Shown in pieces: positions 35,511-48,075 of a stretch of DNA of 64,000 nt. The notes beneath the pieces were generated by a model. The model was not told the DNA's origin and did not search any database. It saw only the letters and a program-made list of their open reading frames with translations. Position numbers and translations under genes: made by a program. How positions within the stretch are numbered: position 1 is the stretch's first letter; every line of letters begins with the position of its first letter. The stretch is from Panorpa germanica (Eukaryota; Arthropoda; Insecta; Mecoptera; Panorpidae): assembly GCA_963678705.1 (NCBI GenBank), contig OY783210.1, positions 14,633,331 through 14,697,330 of the forward strand, written 5' to 3'.

Positions 35511-38500
35511 TATATCAATTACCAATACATTGAAAACAGATTTAACAGCTATATGACAATATTTCACTAGATGAAATGGTTTCTGTATTTGTATTACTCA
35601 CTTTATGAGTAGCTCTGTCTATCTAAACATTCGCCCAATCTCCTACACGACTCTGACAACATATATTTAAAGAAGATACAAAGCCCCGACTTAACTAGGT
35701 CACCTGACTGCATTTTTTTCTTGTAATTAAATTCGTTATAAATTTCAAGTGGATTTCATCGTCTTGTAAAACAAGCTGACATTAGATATTTATTTAACGA
35801 TCAAGAATTGGATCACCGCCGTAATTTATTACTTTAAGTAATAGAAAGAAACGGAAGAGCTTAAACAAGAATTAGAAAACAGAAAATTGTTAACATAGTA
35901 TTACCAAGTAAATTATTTGTCACTTTATTTATTTAAAACTCTTGAAAAAGTAATTAAAATTAAAAAACAAAACATCTTTAATGGTTTCAAGTATTTTTGA
36001 AGGTTATGTTCGGATATTATCACTAAAATTAACGTTGTGGTTGTGATAGTCCAGGGATACTTTGAAAAAATATTATAAGAAATATTTACTGTATGGTATT
36101 ACTCTAGAAATTTAGCGAAAACTCACTTCTTGCAGTGCTCCTCTGCTAGCTTGCCTGAACCTAATTCCTAAAGGTTCATTTGATAGTTTACTACAAGCTA
36201 ATTCCAGTGTAACATTGGGTTTCATTTTCTAACTGTGTGTATAATAATCTGTTTTCTGTAAAACTAACCTTTTTGTAAACACATATACTTTGACACATAC
36301 CGGCATCTGTACAGAAATTCTATAAACTATTCTACATTCTAATTCTTTAAACTATTACAATTGTATGATTTGGTTTGAACTCCATTCTTTAAAATAAAAT
36401 AAGTCTCCTTCAAATGATATACAAAAGAAACACTGATCTTAATTAAAAGAGAAACTTATGTATTTCTATCTTCGTCGTACTTAAAATTAACACACCTATT
36501 ACCTGGTCCATTAACGATACATCCCCGAAAGATTTGCGTAATTGCGTAAAATATATTATATATCAAATTTAATTACTTGTGACTACTTATTATTTGAAAC
36601 AACATTGTATAAATATAATTACAGTTTTAGAAATGCCCTTAGACTATGTGTAAATACATTTAAATATTAATGATAAGAAAATATTTTTATTTTAAAAGAC
36701 ACTTTAATTTGTCAGTCACTCTTATCTTAATGTTTAAATTAAAATAAATAAAGAAAACCCTTTTAAAAAGACATATTCCTAAAACAATACCAGTTTATAA
36801 ATTACTACATTAACAATAATATTAACATTATTTATAAGTGGTAATGTAAATGCTTATCTCGGTAACAGTCGTTTAAATACCTGTTGTGCGGTAAACTAAA
36901 CGATTACCTTAGATTTTATTTTATTATCGTTATCTCTTTTCTGTATTAGATAATAACAGCAATATGAAAGAGAAACATGTTTCTTCTAAACGGTTTAGAA
37001 ATTATTAAAGGCAGCTGGACAATTTTAAAATCACTGATAAAAACCTGAAGTTGAATTATTTGTTTTCCTTAACATTATTTCAATATTAGTTTTTTTAGAA
37101 GATGTTTTTTGTGATATTTAAGATTCAATCTTTCTCTAGACGCTTACAGCCTCAGTGATTTTGCATCATCAACACACGGACCTCATTATCTAAGAATTTA
37201 ATCTCTTCCCAAAGAAAATAACAAAGTCAAAAAGAATCTATTTTATGTTGAAAATGCGAAAACAAAAATGGCTCAAATACATACGTCAAAACTCAAATAC
37301 ATACGTCATTAATTTTCTAAATTCTATTATGATTAATTTTGATGAATCGACTATTATGCAGTGATAAAGCAAATGTATGTATATACCCTAAGTGCCAACA
37401 GTAAATTCAAACTATTATATTTATTAGTTTAACTAAACTATATTTCAGACTTGAACAATATCTTAATTGCTCATTGTATCAATAAATCTACAACCCAGCA
37501 ATTTAAAAATACAAAACAACACTTTCTATTAAAAATAAAACGATATATTAAATAGAACGTTTAAATTAAACTTTAGTAAAAACAATAAACGAAAATAAGT
37601 AAATAAACAAGCAACGGAACCATGTTAAAAACATAAATGCACCTTCAAAAATAGTTATATTTTGTAAATGAATGTTCAACAAAAATAATAGTAGAGCAAT
37701 AAATTTTAATGATTATTTGACACTAAAATAAATACAACACAGACGGTTTTGACTGCCAGACGATGTTAAAATCATAAAAACAAACTATAAATATATTTAA
37801 ACCACTAAAAAACAAAAAAACTTACCTTAAAGTTGAGCTCAACAACCGGAGAATTTGGTAATTTAACACAAGATTTATATAAAAATCTTAATTGAAAATC
37901 ACTATCGATTAACAAAAAGTACACTATCAAGATTATAACTAACAAAACAAGCACTTATTTAGTTATGAATTGCTTTTATGTAAATGCAACTTAAGATTCT
38001 AATTCGTAACACTTACAAGCGTTTTTTGAGGTTAGAATCGATCTATGTTAAAAGAATATCAGTTGTTTTAATGTTCTAAACACTATTACACAATCAAATT
38101 AGAGTCAAAAACACAGAATTTAATTTAAAAACAACACTTAATTATAAATTTATATAATAATAAAAGATTATATTAGTTATAAACATATTCAAATCAAATG
38201 TCAATCCTTCACTATACTGTTTGATATTGAGTTTAAACAAACACTCATCTTTTACACACTTAATCCTGATAGTTTTCTACAAATGTTGATATTTAAGATA
38301 ACAAATAATTCATATAATAATATATTCAATAAGATTCACATAGATTACAACAATTTTTAAACGAAAAACCATACTTTTGTCAACAATCTGTTTGTTTCAA
38401 ACGAACTCGATGTTATTGCCATGCTTTGTGTGAAGTGAGTTGCATTCATTGCTCAGTAGCGCCGAATTACAGGAGCTAAATTAAAACATAAAAATAGTAT

Positions 38501-39745
38501 TGTACATATTAATATTTATCATAATTCGAAAAATTTTCTTTAGCTATTATGTAAAACTGGGTATTTCTTTTTATACCAATTTCAAAGAAACATTTTTTCA
38601 GTATAGGTTTTGTTTATTTATTTCGGTTAACCAAAAACAATAATTTTGGTTATAGGGTTTTATTAAACACACATTTTAACATATTAAACACATAACAATG
38701 TAATACATATATGTTATTACAATGGTTGTAATAAAGGAAAACATTTTTTTCCAAATTCGGAAATACGAGAACTGTTGAACTGATAACATTTAAATATTTT
38801 TAATAAAAATGAAGAACTACAGGATTATTATGCGAAATATTAGTTCAACAAATATTCTGTTACATTGCATATGTATATTATTCTAAGACACCCCATTTTT
38901 AATTAAAAACCACGCCGCTAATGGCCATACTTAATTTTTATAAACAACTCCGTACTATTTCTATACGTTGAAGTTGTTTGGGGCTACGTCATCCGTATCC
39001 ATAGTGGTAGACAACCTTTTGTGCAAGTATTTTCTTAACTTAATTTATAAACAAATTACGGTTTTGGAAAAATGATTATAAATTAAAGATAAGACTAATA
39101 AATGATATTATAAAATGATTGATTATCTTTAACATCGATTATTCATTATTAAATATGAATATGTCATTATTTACACTGAAATATATACAAGGCCAACAAA
39201 AATTGTGTAACTTGATGTGGTGTTTAATATATAATGATAACGTTAAAGTAATATTATAAGAACATCAACAGCAAGACAAAATGAAAGTATTGGCAAATAA
39301 AGTTTTAGTTAGAGACAGTTCTCCTTTTGATAAAGTTACTCTTAATGGGAATGTTTGAAAATGAATTAATATATTTTATATCTAATTCAATATTTCTATA
39401 AATAGGATATATATATATATATTGAAACAATAGAGAAGTAGAACTCATGACTTATTATCTAATATACTAGAGTATTACACTATCAATATAATGTTTTATC
39501 AACAAAGGCAAGAAACGCTGTTCTGTCATAAAGTTCGGAAACTTATAAAAGATTCCAAAGTAGTACAAATGATAATTTTGTAGAAACGTTTGTCTGCAAA
39601 TAGTAATTGTAAATATATATATAGATTTCTATAGCTCTTAAAGTATCTTCAATGTTTTAATCAATTGCGATATTAATGCATGAAAAAATTAAATCGCTAA
39701 GCGTAATATTGAGTTATATAAAAACAATAAACATATCGGTTTTAC
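35511..39745. other. Longest stretch without recognised features
   Basis: About 4.2 kb of AT-rich DNA with no frame worth noting. Exceptions are a motif cluster at 36120-36230 (TTGCAGTGCTC, CTAGCTTGCC, AGCTAATTCC), a short direct repeat AAATACATACGTC near 37276-37310, and a TA run near 39408-39421. Confidence 0.45.
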
Positions 39746-40090
39746 CCTTAGAGCCCATATATATATGGAGTGTGAATAGCCTATATTTCCTATAGTTTAA
39801 AAGTGTGGCCAAAATGTGCGAGAGAGAAAGGTATATGTTTCTATTTGTTCTCTATGCGCATGCGCATTAAAAGTGACAACTGTCTAGATATAATACATAT
39901 TAATATTCTATTAAGATATAATAAATAAAATATATGTAAAGAAAAGATATTTCTTTAGTTGGTACAAAACTCGTGTGTCGGTAAAACAGTGACATAGTTA
40001 CATGAACGGCATAGATGTCACTGTAGGGATAACGGCCAACACAGTTGATATTTGTAGTGAACAGAACTCACGTTCTTAGTTATATTTATA

Positions 40091-40293
40091 TAGTTCAAAT
40101 TACGAGAGTTCGGTGGCGACTCATACTTAAAATAAGTTGTGGAGGAAATTACCAAAAAGCACTGACTCTCTTATTTTTCTATAATGTGTATAGAAAAGAA
40201 TAAGATAAAATTCATTATCGTATTATAGATTTATACCGCTCTTATAACCTCTTTTAAGTATAAGTCGCCCCCGAACTATCGTGATTTGGGCTA
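40091..40293. mobile_element. 203-bp MITE, copy 1
   Basis: Inverted ends of about 45 bp (TAGTTCAAATTACGAGAGTT, then GGCGACTCATACTTAAAA) flanked by TA. The 50.4 kb copy is in the opposite orientation. Non-coding. Confidence 0.7.
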
Positions 40294-40309
40294 TATTTAG
40301 TTTATTTAT

Positions 40310-40671
40310 CTTCTTAATATATATAAATTACGTGTCACATGTTTGTCCGAGTTTGTCCGCGATGGACTCCTAAACTACTTAACCGATTTTAATCAAATTT
40401 GTACACCGTGTGCAGTTTGATACAACTTGAAAGATAGGATAGCTTACATCTCAATTTATGATTGCAAAATTATCTTATTGTCTATTAATTATCTGTATAT
40501 GACATATGACATCTGGCGACGATGATGGCGACATCTGTTGACTAGATTGAGTAAGTAGAGATGAGTAAGTAGATTGAGTAGATTGAGTAAATATTCAATA
40601 GATGGCGCTATGTAATGTAATATGACAAAAACGTTAGGCACAGCAACGCGTGGCCGGGACAGCTAGTATTT
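40310..40671 (+). mobile_element. Helitron/Helentron-like non-autonomous element
   Basis: Begins with TATATATAAATTACGTGTCA and holds the CTTAACCGATTTTAATCAAA block. It ends with CAACGCGTGGCCGGGACAGC followed by TAGT. This overall form is common for insect Helitron-like sequences. There are no inverted ends, as expected. It also contains a short GAGTAAGTAGA tandem repeat near 40555-40600. The class is inferred by resemblance. Confidence 0.5.
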
Positions 40672-40876
40672 ATATATATCTACATTATTCTACATCAATA
40701 TAATGTCATATTTAACAACTGTCACGTATTATATCTAGACAGCTCTGACTTAACAACTGTCACTTTCGACGCATTCGCATAGAGAACAAATAGGAACATA
40801 TATCTTTCTCTCTCGCACACATTTTGGGCACACTTTCAGGTCCAGCATTCATTCTCCATATATATATGCTCTAAGG

Positions 40877-41382
40877 TTTTGCAATATTTTAATAAATTTG
40901 TCATATCTTAATGAAAAATAAATTTAAACGAATAAAGGTTGATGACGCATGCGCGTTGCTTGGCAACATCGCGTTTGAGGTGCAACTCACAGATTGTAAA
41001 CAGAGTGAGTCGATGCTGGATGTTCGAATGAGACACTATATGGTTTATTTATTACTCAGAAACTAATAATGTATCAGTCTTTAACGAAATTAATATCCTA
41101 TTTCGTACGGAAACGGGTAAAAAGTACATTATATTACTGTCTAATAAGTGTATAATTAAATATTGGATATAATCATTTATGTTAAAGCAATTAAACCCAC
41201 AAAATGTCTTAAGAAAACTATTACTTCTACATTATTTTTTAATTCTCTCTGATGTTAAGATATTTGGCTCTATTAATACATCCAAAAGAAGCCGTGATTT
41301 GAGGGCATGCTAGAAGGTGATATAATACAGATCAACAAAGTGCAATTTATGTAGATTCAAGGCCGTTTTTATCGTAGAAAAA
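40877..41382. other. No gene recognised
   Basis: AT-rich apart from a GCATGCGCGTTGC patch near 40948. Confidence 0.4.
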
Positions 41383-41384
41383 TA

Positions 41385-41947
41385 CGAGGCGTGTTTTTTA
41401 AGTAAGTACCGTTTTGGAATTAAAAAAAGACGTGCAAAGATATCGCAATAATTTTATTTTTACATGAAAGCCTGTACCTTAATCTACTTTTCTACATAAT
41501 TTCCGTGAATATTGAGGCACTTGTCATAACGTGGCACCAGTTTTTGAATACCCTCCTCATAAAATTCTGCCGCCTGACTTGTTAACCACTGTATCACGGA
41601 CGCCCACTCCGTTCTTCATCATGCACATTTGTGCGGCCATCTTTAAATGCTCTCACCCATTTCCTTACCATTCCATCACTCATAATGTTTTGTCCGTAAA
41701 CTTCACAGATCTCACGATGAATATCGATCGGTTTTACGCCTTTAGCACTAAGAAATCGTATAACAGCCCGTACTTCACAATCGGCGGGACTCACGATTGT
41801 CGGAGGCATCTTAAACACTCAGTAAACAACGTGTACAATGAAGAATGAGACTGTAATGGCGTCAGTGCGTAGACAAGAGATGTAGGTAACCAGCGTGCAT
41901 GCGCGAAACGCCGACCGTAGCGCTGCAAAGGCGGAAAACATACCTCG
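41385..41947 (-). mobile_element. Second internally deleted mariner transposon
   Basis: Ends CGAGGYRTGTTTT are inverted and flanked by TA (41383-41384 and 41948-41949). At 563 bp it again keeps only transposase ends. The sequence is unrelated in detail to the 5.3 kb mariner, so this is another mariner lineage. Confidence 0.8.
41484..41818 (-). pseudogene. Mariner transposase, N-terminal HTH plus C-terminal tail
   Basis: The minus-strand frame starts MFKMPPTIVSPADCEVRAVI and runs through the mariner helix-turn-helix (VYGQNIMSDGMVRKWVRAFK) to DEERSGRP, where a stop follows at about 41594. In another frame the C-terminus follows directly: AAEFYEEGIQKLVPRYDKCL, then NIHGNYVEK and a stop at 41484-41486. 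About two thirds of the protein, including the D,D34D core, is deleted, and the join is out of frame. Confidence 0.75.
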
Positions 41948-41949
41948 TA

Positions 41950-42583
41950 GAATAATTTTAAAGAAACAAAGACCGCAACGTTATCAATTCTTCCTAAGAC
42001 AGTATTCCCCCCAGTGTGCAACCAGTCTTTCTTGAAGAAAAGAAATTAATCATAATTCTTCTAAGAAAGCAAATAAACATTTAATCTTATTAAAAATTGA
42101 TTGTATATAGTTTAGTTTTACCGCATTCCTGCTTGAGTAGATTTATAAGAAACCCTGCCACACTGAAAAGATAAGGCAACCCTGCTTCTACTGCGAACAG
42201 CGCCATTGTAGGTCTAGACATCACGCTGAACACAGCATGCAGCTATAACTCGGAGACTGCTGGTTCCAAAGAAACTCAGCTGTATTACCCCAGGTTTAAA
42301 TTTAGTTTTTTCCGATTTAATATTGATGTCGATGCCTTATTGCCCGCTGTTTAAATGTCAGGTAAAGTTTGAAGCACTCGTTATGTACACTAGAGCCATC
42401 TATTTATTAAAATATAAATTATAAGTGACAAGAGTAATTAGTTAAATATTTTCGAGTAACTTAAAATCACTGTTTTTATTAATTAATTTTATAATAATTG
42501 GTATTTAGTGGATTCAGAATAGTTTGAAGTATTGGATTACTGCCAGAGACGTCATTACTAAAATATCTAGCGCCAACAACGAT
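41950..42583. other. No gene recognised
   Basis: A less AT-rich patch (42140-42290) has no frame or repeat match. Confidence 0.4.
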
Positions 42584-42585
42584 TT

Positions 42586-43168
42586 TAATGGTCGATTTTT
42601 GAATTGTTGTTTGAAATTGATGTTAATAAATGTGTATTGGCGTGTCTATTGTATTAAATATCTAAATGTTGACGGAGATATAGCAATTAAAAGTTTGAAT
42701 TGTAGTTTTAGCGCTAGAAATGGTCGGCCATATTTGTATGTTAGTTATTTGTTGAGTAGGTCAGTGCTGTGGTAATGTTTTGTAGCTGTTGGTAGTCAAT
42801 TAATCAAGTCAAGTCAAAGAATAATAAGTTTTTATTTTATTTAACCCAGTTATGGCAGACGTAATATTGATATTTTATTGTTCCTTGAAATAGCTGTAAA
42901 TAATATTTGATATTTTGATATATAAATACATATAGCAGAGATTTATGAGCTGTAAGGAGCGATTGTGATGTCACATGCATTTGTAATGTGTACAACGTTG
43001 AATACCTTTAATAATTTGAGACACAAAAATGACTTTTTTAATTGTTAATATCTCCTAACATATAAGGAGTTATTAAAAAATAATTGAACATTTGAGGCTC
43101 TAGTAACCAACTTTATCAATATATAGTACACTTTTATAGAAATTAAGACATGGTACACAAGCCCTTAT
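42586..43168 (-). mobile_element. GGGCTTGTGTCC TIR element, copy 1
   Basis: Inverted relative to the 53.6 kb copy, with collinear similarity along its whole length. The end at 43168 is intact (CACAAGCCCTT). The other end starts inside the TIR at GGTCGATTTTT. Confidence 0.65.
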
Positions 43169-43739
43169 TTGTCACTTAGCTGAAACGCATGCTGACAAAG
43201 TACTAATACAATGGCTGAAGAGGTTTTCTTAATGAATCTTGAAACTTAATTTTCTATCTTGTATAAAACGCGTCTCAAAGATAATGCATGAAGTACGAAC
43301 TTGCATTTACCACAGAACAATTTTCTAAATATTTTTACAACTTCCACATGAAATATAAAATTTTACTAAGAACGTAATATTTTTGTTACATAGTATATTT
43401 AAGAGAGACAATATATACAGTCGACTAGTCCCTTTAATTATCATCCAACAATGGGACAATACTCTTCATTGTACCATTGTATTGTTATGAGTACGCCAGA
43501 GTCTACATACAAAAATCAAAACAAATATTATTCAATGTTTAACCAAGCTTCAGTTCGTTGTGTTACTTTGTAAGTACTGACCATTGACGTGTTTGTTTTC
43601 GTCGTTGTCAGCCTGAAGACGATGGTCGCCGTTGGTAGTCAGGATTATGTTTAGTGGCATTAGCACCAAGAGAGGAAGGTGTAAATAATATGGGCAAACG
43701 CACACTTTAGACGAAACTGTCTTAAAACACTATATGCTG
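43169..43739. other. No gene recognised
   Basis: AT-rich sequence between two elements. Confidence 0.45.
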
Positions 43740-43743
43740 TTAA

Positions 43744-44646
43744 GAGTGTAAAATGGTGTGTACACTAGGTCTTTGAGGGTTTCCAGTTTTCTAAGCTTTC
43801 AAAAATCTGAAAAAATTCTGGATTACTTCTTGAAGTGTCTACTACATGGTCCAGAAGTTGCCAAAGTCCAAAGTTTAAAACCGTTGTTAATAAAAATTCA
43901 CAAATAGTGAAAAACGCGGAAAAAACGGAATATTGTTAAAAAATTCGTAACTTGATAACAAACAAATATTAAGAAAAACGGTTGTAGACTTTTTTACCTT
44001 AGATTATAAGCTTTCGAAAAAATATAGTGTCTTTGGCGTGGGCTCCAAAAAGTTGAATTATTTGTGCACCTGAAAGTGAGGAATATTTTACGGATTCAGA
44101 CATGTCATAATAAACAGAACGGAGAATATTCGGCACAAAATTGGTTTTTATTGATGATAATACAAAAGTTATGAAATAGTAATTAATATTAGTTAATAAT
44201 AATTAATGTCAAAAGTAGAATTTATGGTGCGCAATCGTTGAATTGTCATGCATCTTCAAAAACTTATTGTAGTAAAAAGATGAACTATTAAAAAAAATCT
44301 ATATACATACATATATAATCTAAGAAATAATATGTTAAATTACATAAAACATTTATTTTAACCATGAAAAAACTGTAAAACAACGAGGAAAGCAAAAAAA
44401 AGTACATTTACTAACATTGGAAAATACTAACGTTGTTTGTTCACTGACCCTTTTAGGGAGGCAAGTTTCACTGGCTCGCCTTTGCCGGTAAACTGCCAGA
44501 TCCGAACGCTGCTGGAACCTTAAGTCCCTACCACTATACAAAATACAAAAGGGGGCATAAGTGACGCGCGCTCTGTACTCATGAGAGAGAAATAGGAGTT
44601 TGAAATTTCAACTGTTCCTTAAAAAACCCAGTGTACACACGCAGGG
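43744..44646. mobile_element. piggyBac-type element, second copy
   Basis: Collinear with 17513-18269 but 903 bp, because it keeps extra internal sequence. The right end CACGCAGGG is followed by TTAA (44647-44650). On the left a TTAA (43740-43743) is followed by GAGTGTAAAATGGTGTG, so the CCCTCCG tip is lost. The 62-codon frame at 44353-44541 is not recognisable as a transposase. Confidence 0.65.
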
Positions 44647-44650
44647 TTAA

Positions 44651-45483
44651 TAGAGATAAGTATAAGAGTACAAGTCAAACGTTTTATACTACTTACAACT
44701 GTCTTGAGCAACAGATAAAGTTTTGATATTATAAAGGTTATGATCAAGGTAAATTTAAATCGATTGTTTATTGTTACACTCCACTACAAGATATAGTTAA
44801 TATGTCGTATATACTAGTCTATAATTCCTAGAATTCCGCGTCTAAATGCATCTGAGGACTGTAATCAGTGCCTAATATATTTGAAAATGTCTTTTTTCTC
44901 TTCTACAATACACAATACTTAAAGTAAACTTGACTGAGTAGACTTAAACAGTCTTAGAACAATTGAACTCTCTGTCCATCTCTTTCAGACACGTATAAAA
45001 TTTACGATCAATTATATCGTTTCATTCTGTTACATATAATTATATATATTGTTACATTTTTTATACGAATGAGGTATAAATATTTACAGCAGTAGATCAA
45101 TTGTAGTTAGCAACCATAATAAAAGCGCCTCTAGCGGATTTATAAAGAAGTATGTGTATATCAAGAAAAAATGAATTAAAAAAAATATAACCGCAGCAGA
45201 GCGGCAGCCATGACAGCAAAACCGGTTTTAACACGTTCATATGTTTAATTGTATATGGAGTTTATTGTATACATATAAGGTGAAACGAGCGATATAAATA
45301 GATACTTCAATTAAGTATCAGAATTCGATTAATTAATTCAAGCAGCTATCCAAAATATAGAAATTTCAACAACGTTTCTTGTAATTACTAAGTAATAGTA
45401 GAATTAAACTATGTAAGATGTAAGATTAAATTAACTTTTGAGGTGTCAACTGCGATGCCTGTGTCTTTCAGAGTCAGTAAAGT
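44651..45483. other. No gene recognised
   Basis: AT-rich sequence with no long frame. Confidence 0.4.
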
Positions 45484-45772
45484 AGTGTGCCTTAGACGGG
45501 CTCCGTATCAAAATTTGTGGGGGGCCAAATGATGGGTAAAGATTTTTCGCAAAAGGAACAAAGACTCTCGCATTGAATTAAAATAATTATATATTGATTA
45601 TACGTTATTACTTACAATTAATACTTCTAGGAACTAAGCTAGGTACGGCCTAAGAGTTTAAGTGAGATTGTGAATAACATCTTTCGCATTATTGCTTACA
45701 CACGTTAGGGGCCCTTGTAGCCCGGGGGGCCAGTATCATTGATACGGCAGATAAGGCGGTAGCTACGGCCAG
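45484..45772 (-). mobile_element. Dispersed MITE-like repeat, copy 2
   Basis: Reverse complement of 6414-6684, including GTATCATTGATACGGCAGAT and the GGGGCCC-rich parts. Confidence 0.55.
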
Positions 45773-46532
45773 AGTTAAATTAATTGTTTCTTACTAATCT
45801 AGACGTTATCCTATTCTAGTAAAATAACAAGCGTATGTCCGTCGTTACGGTTGCAACCATGCATCCACCTGCGTCACCTCTATACATTAAAAAAGGGTTC
45901 TATACATAAATTGGGGTCCAAAACATTTGAATTATTAGAATATTCTAATTAAAATATAAATAGAAATCTAATGGAATCTAAGAAAAGAGAAAACGGCTTC
46001 CCTTGCTTTGTTTAATTTAATTCATTTGTTCAGTTATTAAAATGTGAAGAATTATTATACATATATAATATTGGGGGGAGAATATAAGAGGGTTATTGAC
46101 CCTAATTGGGTAGGTTTGTTAGTTTGGGTACAACTTAGATTGATAAAATTGATTTATAACTCACATGGCCTGTATATCATCCCACAGTTTGTTTTCCTTT
46201 TTACAGTTAAGCGTGTTTATTTCGTTAAACTGTGGGTCGAGAGTTTTTGTTTATAAATAATATTTATCCTTACGAGAAAGACAATAAATGAAATACTATG
46301 TAGCCTACAGTTAAAGAATGTGTTTTATATTTTTAAATATAAGGATGTTCAATAAAAACTCTTTTTTATTACAAAATAAAAATATATTCACGAACTGGTG
46401 TATCACATCTTCACTCCTACAACTTTATATGTCTAACTGCATATATAATCTCGTTAAACTAACAATAAATAGGTGGCAGCTGTATTTGATAGTATGGATT
46501 CTACTATTCGCCACGGCGCCATTATTTAAATA
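45773..46532. other. No gene recognised
   Basis: Short frames at 46044-46256 and 46318-46533 carry no feature beyond AT bias. Confidence 0.4.
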
Positions 46533-47145
46533 AGTGTCCTATGTCTTAATTTCTACAAAAGTGTACTATATATTGATAAAGTGGGTTACTAGAACCTCAA
46601 ATGTTCAATTATTTTTTAATAATTCCTTCTATGTTAAGAGATATTAACAAAGTCATTTTATCTCTTTAATTTTTAATGGGATTCAACGTTGTACATATTC
46701 CAAATGCATGTGACATCACAACTGCTGCCAACCTTACAGCTCTTAAATCTCTGCTATATGTATTTATATATCAAAATATCAAATATTATTTACAGCTATT
46801 TCAAGGAACAATCAAATTTCAATATTATGTCTGCCTTAGCAGGGTTAAATAAAATAAAAACTTATTATTCTTTGACTTGACTTGATTATTTCGACTACCA
46901 ACAGCTACAAAACATTACCACGGCACTGACCTACTCCACAAATAACTGACGTTAAAATGCATTTCATGACATACAAATATGGCCCACCATTTCTAGCGCT
47001 AAAACTACAATTCAAACTTATAATTGCTATATCTCCGTCAACATTTAGATATTCAATAAATAGACACGCCAATACACATTTATTAACATCAATTTCAATC
47101 AACAATTGAAAAATCGACCACTAAAAAATGAGAACACAAGCCCAT
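46533..47145 (+). mobile_element. GGGCTTGTGTCC TIR element, copy 2
   Basis: Same orientation as the 53.6 kb copy. The left tip is reduced to GTGTCC, and the right tip is intact (ACACAAGCCCAT). Confidence 0.7.
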
Positions 47146-47724
47146 TGTTTACACATATACAACATAAAGATCAAGATGCAACATTTATAGATGCTAAGTT
47201 CTTATTTAATGATATTGCGATGCGCACCCTACGCAGATATGCTCCTGGTACATGAATCACGGCAGTTAGTACTCTAAGAAGCGATTCTTCAATTCTCAAT
47301 TAAATTTTAGTTACGCCACAAGTGAAGTCTAACCTAAAAAATGTGTTTTTCAATTCTAGTTTTGTTAAAAGTCCCATTGTGATACACGAAAACAAAAATA
47401 TTTTTTCTTAAAGAATAAAACATAAATATGTTTTTGTACTTTACGTTTTGAGTTCTGCTTCTTGTATTTATGTATGTAGTATGTATATATGTGGTTCAGT
47501 AACTCATAATAATAAACACTTTGTAGTGGTGTTCATGCTGATGGTAGCTTGGTGGTAAGAACATTGTATCTGATTTAATATAAGTTAAGTTGACATATCT
47601 TCTTTTCGACCATTATGCTACTTCTACTTCCAAGTTCAAAAGTTTTGCTGACTTTGCATCTTGTTCGATAACAATGTAGCTCCAGTAGCACGATTCACTA
47701 AATAACAATATGATAAATTAAAAC
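47146..47724. other. No gene; possible tRNA-like box A
   Basis: GGTAGCTTGGTGGTAAGA near 47540-47557 resembles a tRNA box A, but no box B follows. Confidence 0.3.
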
Positions 47725-47726
47725 TA

Positions 47727-48075
47727 ATATCAGACGGTTCACTCCAGTGAACCGTTCATTTTCTTTTCATTGCATGTTCACACGCCTCAGACGAAAATGA
47801 GCATTCATTCGGCATTATACTCTTCTCTATCTTCAAGCGATGTTGAGCGTATTGGAATTAGCTACACTACAGAAGACGAGGTAAAAGACTGAGTTCGAGT
47901 GAACGTTCATTTTATGTTCAGACGTTTTATTTTTCGTTCATCTGTCACATTGCAGGATCGGTTCACTAATTAATTCATTCGGCACTTTTGATTCATTTTG
48001 TGTTTAGACGATTCATTTCTAATGAAAGATGTCGAATGAAAGGCAGAAATGAAGAAAGACTGAACCATCTGATAT
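47727..48075. mobile_element. TIR element with ATATCAGAYGGTTCA ends
   Basis: The 15-bp ends are inverted. The left end contains a perfect small palindrome (CGGTTCACTCCAGTGAACCG, 47735-47754). The body repeats the TTCATTT motif many times on both strands. Non-coding; no clear TSD. Confidence 0.5.

Larger units (their letters stand above)
39746..40876. mobile_element. Element with TIRs of about 150 bp, hosting nested insertions
   Basis: The ends CCTTAGAGC, then CATATATATATGGAG, are inverted. Similarity continues through GTGCGAGAGAGAAAG, TATTTGTTCTCTATGCG, AAGTGACA and CTGTCTAGATATAATAC on each side. TTTTAC and TTTTGC lie just outside, a possible 6-bp TSD with one mismatch. Inside are a 203-bp MITE and a Helitron-like element. 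No transposase. Confidence 0.65.

Noticed and set aside
41531..41848. 105-codon plus-strand frame
   Set aside because: It lies antisense to the mariner transposase remnant, which is the better explanation.
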